Assembly (NCBI RefSeq): GCF_905372745.1
Contig: NZ_CAJPQR010000038.1
Location: forward strand, 1-21,173
Source of the DNA: an uncultured Campylobacter sp.
Lineage (GTDB): Bacteria; Campylobacterota; Campylobacteria; Campylobacterales; Campylobacteraceae
Length of the DNA stretch: 21,173 nucleotides
Direction: 5' to 3'
The position numbers and the translations under genes were made by a program. Of the stretch, positions 1 to 6,162 are shown in pieces. The notes below the pieces were generated by a model. That model worked only from the letters and a program-made list of their open reading frames with translations. It was not told the DNA's origin and did not search any database. Within the stretch, counting starts at the first letter, position 1; each line of letters begins with the position of its first letter.

Positions 1-2
1 AA

Positions 3-116
3 AAGAAAGCCGCAATCAAAAAAGAAGAGATAAAGAAGGCATATTTTGGGGAGGATTACGTAGGGCCGAAAGAGGTAAAGGCTGAAGATAAAGCGGATAA
101 AAACGCGACTAAGTAA
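3..116 (+). CDS. 3' end of an unrecognised CDS (partial)
   Basis: An open frame runs in from the left edge and stops at TAA 114-116, giving 37 residues. The tail is rich in lysine, glutamate and alanine, with a central YFGEDYVGP stretch and a charged C-terminus ending ADKNATK. I do not recognise the family. The strong hairpin starting 9 bases after the stop supports a genuine gene end. The start and most of the protein lie outside the window, so no function is proposed. Confidence 0.6.
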   Translation, partial: KKAAIKKEEIKKAYFGEDYVGPKEVKAEDKADKNATK

Positions 117-124
117 AATTTGTT

Positions 125-161
125 AAATTTAATAGCTCGAGCAAATCGGGCTATTAAATTT
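125..161 (+). terminator. Hairpin terminator after the left-edge gene
   Basis: The arms AAATTTAATAGC (125-136) and GCTATTAAATTT (150-161) are perfectly complementary. The stem extends inward by four more pairs, one of them T-G, around the loop GCAAA. The A/T-rich outer stem supplies T residues on the 3' side on either strand, so it could end transcription in both directions. There is no long separate T run after it. Bases 162-369 to its right hold no convincing gene; a 26-codon open frame near 192-272 is too short to call. Confidence 0.6.
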
Positions 162-369
162 ATACAGGTGGGGTAAATTATTGTTGCTACGATGCGCGGC
201 TACTGGGTGCTGCTTGATAGCGTTTTTGCCGATAAAGGCATAAAATTAGCTAGCACATTGCAGGTTTGCTAGATGCAAAAATAATACTCGGAATTAAACT
301 TCTATAAATGCTGCAGATTAGAGCCATAAACACGTAAATTGTGGGCTTAAATGCAAAAACAAAGTCTCT

Positions 370-551
370 TCACTTTCCTGGCTTATTTCTTTCTAAGCTA
401 TCTAGAAATTCTTCTATGCTAGATCGCTTATAAACGATTCTAACGGTATCTTTACTTTATTGCTATTTTTCATTTTCCACTTGGCCTGGGTCTGAATTGG
501 AATTCCAAATTGCTCAAAAAGTTCTGCTGGCGTTAGAAACGTTTCGTTCAT
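370..551 (-). pseudogene. Frameshifted HTH (excisionase-like) DNA-binding protein
   Basis: On the minus strand ATG at 551-549 opens MNETFLTPAELFEQFGIPIQ followed by TQAKWKMKN. This is the usual start of small AlpA/excisionase-type helix-turn-helix proteins of mobile elements. The reading frame then shifts: the continuation TVRIVYKRSSIEEFLDSLER, then NKPGK and TGA (372-370), is in another frame and matches the second half of such proteins (Arg-Tyr then an [ED]xWLxxL-like helix). The total length of 182 bases is not a multiple of three, which agrees with one indel. It is probably a remnant of an integrated element; no integrase is visible beside it. Confidence 0.6.
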
Positions 552-1147
552 ATCGTTATTTCCTTAAGATTATTAATGTGTTTTAGGAAATAATATAGTT
601 TAAAATAAGAAAATGCAAGCAAAAGTAGAGTTCACTACGTAAAAATCAAAAATATTTTTATCTTTGATATTTCTGAGCTTATACCAATGCGATAAAATAG
701 GTTTTTGAGCTGATACAGTCAACTTTTCATCTGGCTTAATATGAATACTGTGAGTTTAATTAAAACTAACTTAAACATAATTTATTTGCGCCATCATTCT
801 GCTCGTGATTTGGAAAAATAAATTTTATATATTTTTTGGAAAATATTAGAAAACCTGGCAATAAAATAGTGATATTTTTATAATATAAAATTTGATCTCG
901 TTTCTCATGGTATCTCCAAAGATTATAAAGGCAAGCAAATATAGAATTATTGGGCTTCTTGGTCGCACGATCAGTCCAGCATCCGGAGCCATTTGCTTAT
1001 AAAAAATCCCTTTGAGATCCCCATTTTACCAATATTTCAAGAGTTTTAAGTTTTCTTGTTTTTATTAAATTTGTTCCTTATTTGTTCCCGAAATTTTTTA
1101 GTATTTTAGCTTTTTGTTATGCGTTCTAAATCAATCTAAAATGCCTT
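552..1147. other. AT-rich gap with no supported gene
   Basis: About 600 bases between the HTH pseudogene and the IS1595 relic. It is very AT-rich, with stops in all frames at short intervals. Short minus-strand open stretches near 850-1010 show no recognisable motif. No tRNA, repeat array or strong hairpin was found. It is most simply decayed accessory DNA. Confidence 0.6.
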
Positions 1148-1617
1148 GGGCTCTCTTTAACTTAAGCTCACGCAAAAAGAATTATGGTCTTATAAGTAAT
1201 GAGCATAGCGAAGTTAAAAGATAAGTATATAGTCCATTTAGGAATTTCTGAAGCTAAATTTAGAGAAATTCTAAAGCACTTCGCAGAGGATATAGAAGCA
1301 TCAAAGATATCAAATTTAACTAAAATTTCAGAAGCAACCCCATATAAAATCTTTAGAGAAATAAGAATTCTTGTGTCTAAAGAGTATGAAAAGATAGGCA
1401 AGTTTAGCGGTTAAATTCCCAGCTCGCAATCTCGCCTAGAAGCTTCGCTTTGAGATAGATGAAAGTTACTTTTACTTCGCTACGCTCGTAACTGCGCCTG
1501 CGAAACTATAAGCGTAGCAAAGTAGAGTTTAGATATAATAACAACAAAGATACAAAAACTTTATAGAATATTTTATCAAAGATGATAAGAGAGAATCAGC
1601 TTGGGTTTAATTGAGCC
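1148..1617 (+). mobile_element. Internally deleted IS1595-family element (relic)
   Basis: The plus strand encodes a transposase N-terminus from ATG 1199 to TAA 1412-1414 (71 aa), with the IS1595-type pattern LGISEAKFREILKHFAEDIE. After the stop, other frames show the first catalytic block EIDESYF (about 1450-1471) and then, with the whole middle missing, the C-terminal block EFRYNNN (about 1525-1545) and KDTKTL. Intact members carry several hundred bases between these blocks. The ends look like degraded inverted repeats: GGGCTC at 1148, and GGCTCAATTAAAC on the complement at the right end, ending at 1617. The second relic at 16060-16901 has a closely similar end. It cannot transpose by itself. 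Confidence 0.75.
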
Positions 1618-1645
1618 AAAATAAATATACCGCATAGGAGCAAAT

Positions 1646-2620
1646 TTGCGTCTAAAATACTTTTATATAATAGTTTTTCTAATCTGGCTTTGCATATTTA
1701 TCGCCTTGCTGCCCGCTCATAAAATTTCAGCGATCTTAGAAGCGCTTGATTTTAGCGATAAAAACCTGACGCAAAGAGAGCTCGTAGAGCTAAATTTAAA
1801 AGATTACCTAAAAAAGCTTCATTACTTAGATAATTATCCGCGAAGGGATTTCGGCAAGATGGCGGATATTCACTTAGACGAAAACGGCTATGAGAGAGTA
1901 CGATTTTCGTGGTGCAACGGCGATAAATATCCAGATGATAGATGCGAATTTTGGAAGCTGGATAAAAGACTAAATTTTGATTATCTAATGGATCTGGGCT
2001 CTAAAATTTGCAAAGACGGAGAACCTATACGAAACGCCGAAGAAATCGTAGAAAACGACGAGGTTTTAAAGCTACGCCTCTTTTATCCTTGGGAGCAAGG
2101 GCATTTGATTGACGAAGATGGAAATTTTATAGATAATTTTATATATATGAGGTTTGGGGATGGCGCTTTTAATCAATTAGGCCTATTTACCGATTTTGTA
2201 TTCACAAATAAAATGAATATACGCTCTTTGTTTAATGAAAATAAAGATATTAAATCCAATATAATTATTACGAATAAAAATTGCTATCATGCACTTTTGG
2301 AGCCAATTTTCAAAAATTTATTAATTGGAGATAAAAAAGCGGATATAGAATCTTTTTGCTATAACTACATACATATCAAGAATAAAATTAATTGGTTTAA
2401 TAATAAAGAGAAAATCGATTGCGATCACTCTTATTTCTTTTATTACATACCTATATATAAGAAGATGAAAATGAGCGAAGAAGATGTATTGTTCGATAGT
2501 CATGTATTTTCCTATAAAGATATAGAGACTTTGTTTAAGCAATACCAAAATTTAAAGAATCAAAAGAACAAGATAAATTTTAACTCGCAAGGAGAGGACA
2601 ATGGAACCGAAAGCAAATGA
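1646..2620 (+). CDS. Hypothetical membrane-anchored protein (324 aa)
   Basis: Unrecognised. The start is TTG at 1646, preceded by AGGAG at 1636-1640; the first residues then run directly into a hydrophobic helix (about residues 5-25, YFYIIVFLIWLCIFIALLP), so it is probably anchored in the inner membrane with the rest outside. The body is charged and aromatic-rich, with scattered cysteines (FSWCNGDKYPDDRCEFW, about residues 86-102). Base composition changes along the gene: the first half resembles the chromosome, while from about 2200 it becomes much more AT-rich, which could mean a chimeric or acquired gene. Its last 20 bases overlap the next gene, whose ribosome site GGAGAGGA lies inside it, so the two were probably translationally coupled. 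No function is assigned. Confidence 0.6.
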   Translation: MRLKYFYIIVFLIWLCIFIALLPAHKISAILEALDFSDKNLTQRELVELNLKDYLKKLHYLDNYPRRDFGKMADIHLDENGYERVRFSWCNGDKYPDDRCEFWKLDKRLNFDYLMDLGSKICKDGEPIRNAEEIVENDEVLKLRLFYPWEQGHLIDEDGNFIDNFIYMRFGDGAFNQLGLFTDFVFTNKMNIRSLFNENKDIKSNIIITNKNCYHALLEPIFKNLLIGDKKADIESFCYNYIHIKNKINWFNNKEKIDCDHSYFFYYIPIYKKMKMSEEDVLFDSHVFSYKDIETLFKQYQNLKNQKNKINFNSQGEDNGTESK

Positions 2621-2903
2621 TTTGCCTGAGGTAAGTGGCGTAGGAACGATTGATTTAGGCGGCGATTATCTGCTAGAAGTATTAAGCTATTATATATAGG
2701 GGCAAAAAGAAAGACCCAAAGGCGATAAAATAGTTAATGAGTATTAGGCCAATAGAAAATATGGCGATGAAAATATAAATTTAATTTTTTCCAAACAGCA
2801 ATATTTAGAAAAATTTTTTGGTATCGATAGATTGTTTAAAGACGGACATCTAAATCCTCACGCCGATAGACTATCTAATTTTACTAAAATAACCGATATG
2901 TGA
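2601..2903 (+). pseudogene. Short gene with two in-frame TAG stops
   Basis: ATG 2601 follows GGAGAGGA and opens MEPKANDLPEVSGVGTIDLG in a protein-like frame. The frame is broken by TAG at 2697-2699 and again by TAG at 2745-2747, then continues open to TGA 2901-2903 (100 codons in all). The part after the stops still reads as protein (QQYLEKFFGIDRLFKDGHLN), and no frame change is needed to join the pieces. The simplest reading is a gene recently inactivated by two substitutions. Amber recoding is possible but nothing else here supports it. Family not recognised. Confidence 0.55.
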
Positions 2904-2947
2904 TTTTACTTTCAAAATACGATTTTAAAGACAAATTTAGCCAAAAG

Positions 2948-2974
2948 AGTAATATGCTAAATTTGCATATTACT
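2948..2974. promoter_or_regulatory. FDH palindrome 1, upstream of fdhF
   Basis: A perfect inverted repeat has arms AGTAATATGC (2948-2957) and GCATATTACT (2965-2974) around the 7-base spacer taaattt. The core ATATGC-N7-GCATAT recurs upstream of the other two formate dehydrogenase transcription units in the window. Its centre (2961) lies about 70 bases before the predicted -10 box and about 83 before the likely transcription start. That position fits an activator or an upstream repressor site rather than a terminator. The regulator is not known. Confidence 0.65.
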
Positions 2975-3030
2975 TAAATAATTCTTAAAAAAATATACTA
3001 ATTTTAAAACTAAATTTATATTTGCCGTTG

Positions 3031-3036
3031 TATAAT
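3031..3036 (+). promoter_or_regulatory. Predicted -10 box of fdhF
   Basis: TATAAT in the context TTGTATAATAATCC is a consensus -10 hexamer, 38 bases before the fdhF ATG. No -35 box is evident, as is usual for Campylobacter sigma-70 promoters, which rely on periodic A/T tracts. The ribosome site AAAGGAG (3062-3068) lies six bases before the ATG. Confidence 0.55.
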
Positions 3037-3074
3037 AATCCCATAATTTTCAGTAATACCAGAAAGGAGCAAAA

Positions 3075-5318
3075 ATGGAAGAGATCGTAAAGACCACCTG
3101 TCCATATTGCGGTACGGGCTGCGGCATCGATCTTATCGTGCGAAACGGTAGAATCGTAGATGCCAAACCTAGCAAAGACCACCACGTAAACGACGGCGAG
3201 CTTTGCTTAAAAGGAATGTTCGGATGGGAGTTCGTAAACTCTCCTAAGCGCTTAAGCCGACCGATGATGAGAAAGCTAAACGGCGTCTACGACAAGCACG
3301 GCGAGCTTGAAGAAGTGAGTTTTGAGGAGGTTTATGATTTCCTCGCGGATAAATTTAAATCCACCGTCGCAAAATACGGACCAAGCTCGATCATGGGCTT
3401 TAGCTCCGCGCGCTCAAATAACGAAGACAACTACGTTTTCCAGAAATTTTTCCGCGCCCAGGGCAGCAACAACGTCGATCACTGCGCCCGTCTTTGACAC
3501 GCTCCTACAGTGGCAGGTCTTGCCAGCACGCTAGGAAACGGAACGATGACGAACGATTTGGTCGAATTTGCGACCGACACGGACGTATTTTTACTCATCG
3601 GTACCAACACGAGCGAGTGCCACCCGATCATCGCTATGCAGATGCAGCGCGGCCTTCAGCGCGGCGCAAAGATGATCGTCGTAGATCCAAAGCGCACCGA
3701 TATGGCCAAAAAAGCCGATATTTTCTTGCAAATCCCGATCGGAGCGAATATCAAAACGCTAAATACGATGATGCACGTAATCATCGCCGAAAATTTGCAA
3801 GATAGCGAATTTATCGAGAAGTACTCCGAGGGATTTGAATATCTAAAAGAAGCGGTTAAGGACTTTACGCCTGAGCGTTTCGAGCGAGAAACGGGCATAA
3901 AAAAAGAGCTCATTATAGAGGCAGCTAGAATGTATGCTAAAGCAGGCGCGGCGGCGATTTGCTACACGATGGGTATCACGCAGTTTAGCGACGGCACGTC
4001 AAATGTCTTTTCGCTATCAAATTTAGCCGTTTTAACGGGAAATTTAGGCAAAAAGGGCGCAGGCGTAAATCCTCTGCGCGGTCAAAACAACGTCCAAGGC
4101 GCATGCGACATGGGTGCGCTGCCTAACGTCATCCCGGCAGGCGCGGTAAACAGCCCTTACGCACAGGAGCAAGCGCGCAAAGTATGGCACTTTGAGCTAA
4201 ATCCGGTTCCGGGCTTTAAGCTAACGCAAGCACCCGATAAAATGGATAGCGGCGAGCTAAAAGTCCTCTACGTCTACGGCGAAAACCCCGTAATGAGCGA
4301 TCCTTGGACCGAGCACTTCGTCCACGCCGTACATCACCTAGACTGCTTTATCGTGCAGGATCTTTTCTTTACCGAGAGCGCGCACAAGGCCGATGTGGTG
4401 CTACCTGCCGCGGGCTGGGGCGAAAAGGACGGAACCTTTATCAACACCTCTCGCCGCGTCCAACGCACTCGCAAAGCTAGCGAGCCCGTTAACGGCGTGG
4501 AGCCTGATTGGAAGGTCGTTTGCAACATCGCAAACCGCATGGGGCTAGAGGGGTTTGATTTTGCGAGCCCTGAGCAAATTTGGAACGAGCTAAGGGAGCT
4601 TATGCCTAAATTTTTCGGTGGTATCAGCTACTATAGACTAGGCAAACTAGGCGGTATCAGCTGGCCTTGCCCGGACGAGGAGCATCTGGGTACGCCGGTG
4701 CTTTACGCAGATCACAAGTCCATGCTGCCAGGAGGCAAATTCCGCTTCGCGCCGGTACTTTACGTAGACGATAAAGAGGAGCGCGCAAAGGCAGAAGCCG
4801 AATTTAGAGCCAAGATGAATATCCCGGACGGCTACCCAGTCGGTAGCGGCGCGCTTAGCGAGGTGCCAGACGAGGTATATCCGTGCCTATTTACGACCGG
4901 ACGCAAGGTCTATCACTACCACACCGGCACGATGACTAGAGAGTGTCCGGCTCTTGAATACGGTGCTGGCATCGAGGGCGCGCTCATAGAGGTGAGTCCC
5001 GATATCGCTCGCGAGAGGGAGCTAGAGGAGGGCTGCTACGCGCTCGTACAAAACAAACGCGGCCAGATCGCAGCCAAACTACGCGTAAATCCGGATCTAA
5101 AAGAAGGCACGATATTTACGACCTTCCACTATAGCGAGGCTGACGGTAACGAGCTAGCCAACGCCGGCGATCCGGATCCGCTCTCGGGCATCACGCCGCT
5201 AAAGATGACGATAGCAAATATCAGGCGTCTAAGCGAAGAGGAATTTATCAAATTTAGAGAGCAAAACGAGATGTCGATGCACTCGGCAAATCCGTACTTA
5301 TCGCCTGTAAGGGCTTAA
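3075..5318 (+). CDS. fdhF: Selenocysteine formate dehydrogenase, cytoplasmic FdhF type
   Basis: Oxidises formate to CO2 at a Mo/W bis-pterin site. The TGA at 3495-3497 is read as selenocysteine: the frame runs DHCARL-Sec141-HAPTVAGLASTLGNGTMTND, the FDH active-site signature with His142 next to Sec, and a SECIS hairpin follows. The full product is 747 residues, close to E. coli FDH-H (715). The N-terminus binds one 4Fe-4S cluster (C9-x2-C12-x3-C16 and C44, followed by K46). There is no twin-arginine signal, so it should stay in the cytoplasm, unlike the second FDH here. No electron-transfer partner gene is adjacent; in relatives this class can work with a Hyf/Hyc-type hydrogenase as formate hydrogenlyase, which is an inference here. 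The start has AAAGGAG just upstream. It is transcribed alone and ends at a strong terminator. Confidence 0.9.
3503..3536 (+). promoter_or_regulatory. SECIS element of fdhF
   Basis: Just after the Sec TGA (3495-3497) the mRNA can form an inner stem TGGCA (3511-3515)/TGCCA (3521-3525) around the loop GGTCT, plus an outer stem TCCTA (3503-3507)/TAGGA (3532-3536). The loop GGUCU is the same as in the E. coli fdhF SECIS bound by SelB. The inner stem starts 13 bases after the TGA, the same distance as in the second FDH gene. Confidence 0.8.
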
Positions 5319-5322
5319 ATTT

Positions 5323-5345
5323 AGGGCGGGAGACCGCCCTTTTCT
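5323..5345 (+). terminator. Rho-independent terminator of fdhF
   Basis: AGGGCGG (5323-5329), loop GAGA, CCGCCCT (5334-5340), then a run of T. This is a compact GC-rich stem immediately after the fdhF stop. Confidence 0.85.
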
Positions 5346-5442
5346 ACTTAAATTTTATCTACATATTGATTTCAAATTTATCCGCATTCAAATTTGACGA
5401 ACTATCTATGTAAATTTAATGAAGCGAAAAGAAGCGTGAGTT

Positions 5443-5500
5443 AAATTTGACGCAGTCAAACCGCGTCAAATTTGATGAGATTGCTCGCCCCTGCAATCTC
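5443..5500 (-). terminator. Two hairpins ending the fdhAB operon
   Basis: Two perfect stems lie downstream of fdhB. One is GAGATTGC (5477-5484)/GCAATCTC (5493-5500) with an 8-base loop. The other is AAATTTGACGC (5443-5453)/GCGTCAAATTT (5463-5473) with a 9-base loop. On the minus strand the second stem ends in a T-containing arm. Together they separate the convergent fdhF and fdhAB units and mean that no further subunit is co-transcribed after fdhB. Confidence 0.55.
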
Positions 5501-5519
5501 AGCAAGAGCGAGCTAAATT

Positions 5520-6161
5520 TTAAGATTTTATTTTAAGCCTATCGCCAGCATAGTAGGCGAGCTTCCAGGTTGGAGTTTGTTTTAGGTCTTTAAAGCCGTA
5601 GCCGCGAGCCTTGACTCTATCGCCGTAGATTTTTTCTATCATTGCGGATTCTCCTACTAGCAGCGCCTTTGTCGAGCACATCGCCGCACAAACCGGCACC
5701 TTTCCTTCGGAAATTCTATCCTGGCCGTACTCTTCGCGCTCGGCTTCGCTATTTGTCGGTAGCGGACCGCCTGCGCACATCGTGCACTTATCCATCGAAC
5801 CTTTGGCGCCAAACACTCCCTCGCGCGGAAACTGAGGCGCGCCGAACGGACACGCGTATAGACAGTATCCGCAGCCGATGCAGATATCTTTGTCGTGTAG
5901 CACGACGCCGTCGGCTCTGATGTAAAAACAATCAACCGGGCAAACCAGCGAGCACGGAGCGTCCTCGCAGTGCATGCAGGCTATCGAGGTTGATATTTCC
6001 TTACCAGGTACGCCTTCGTTTAGCGTGATGACGCGGCGGCGGCGGATGCCAAGAGGCAGCTCGTGAGCCTCGTCGCAAGCCACCGCACAGCCGTTACAGT
6101 CGATACATCTATCGTCGTCGCAGTAAAATTTAAGTCTATTGTTATCGTTAAATTCGCTCAT
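5520..6161 (-). CDS. fdhB: Formate dehydrogenase iron-sulfur (beta) subunit
   Basis: Carries electrons from FdhA towards the membrane. It is 213 residues with sixteen cysteines in four ferredoxin-like sets: C19/C22/C25/C29, C62/C65/C70/C74, C94/C97/C100/C104 and C126/C129/C158/C162, so four 4Fe-4S clusters as in FdhB/FdnH proteins. It has no own Tat signal, consistent with export together with FdhA. No C-terminal membrane helix is evident. It starts one base after the fdhA stop, so the two are co-translated. The expected cytochrome b subunit (fdhC) does not follow; hairpins do. Confidence 0.9.
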   Translation of the reverse strand: MSEFNDNNRLKFYCDDDRCIDCNGCAVACDEAHELPLGIRRRRVITLNEGVPGKEISTSIACMHCEDAPCSLVCPVDCFYIRADGVVLHDKDICIGCGYCLYACPFGAPQFPREGVFGAKGSMDKCTMCAGGPLPTNSEAEREEYGQDRISEGKVPVCAAMCSTKALLVGESAMIEKIYGDRVKARGYGFKDLKQTPTWKLAYYAGDRLKIKS

Positions 6162-6162
6162 T

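Noticed and set aside
900..1020. Possible tRNA or attachment-site remnant near the TCC/GGA-containing stretch
   Set aside because: No cloverleaf, no T-loop GGTTCGA and no direct repeat elsewhere in the window could be found.
1168..1401. Minus-strand ORF of 77 codons
   Set aside because: Mirror of the IS1595 transposase N-terminus on the plus strand, which is the one matching the family.
2950..2990. Palindrome at 2948-2974 as a terminator of the preceding pseudogene
   Set aside because: The stem is A/T-rich with no T run after it, lies just upstream of the fdhF promoter, and its core recurs at two other FDH promoters, so a regulatory site is a better explanation.
2904..3074. Sigma-54 promoter upstream of fdhF
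   Set aside because: No GG-N10-GC pair in the expected TGGC/TTGC context was found; a consensus TATAAT is present instead.
3494..5318. Separate downstream 'formate dehydrogenase' gene starting after the TGA at 3495
   Set aside because: It is the continuation of one gene: frame, FDH active-site motif and SECIS hairpin show that the TGA is selenocysteine, not a stop or frameshift.
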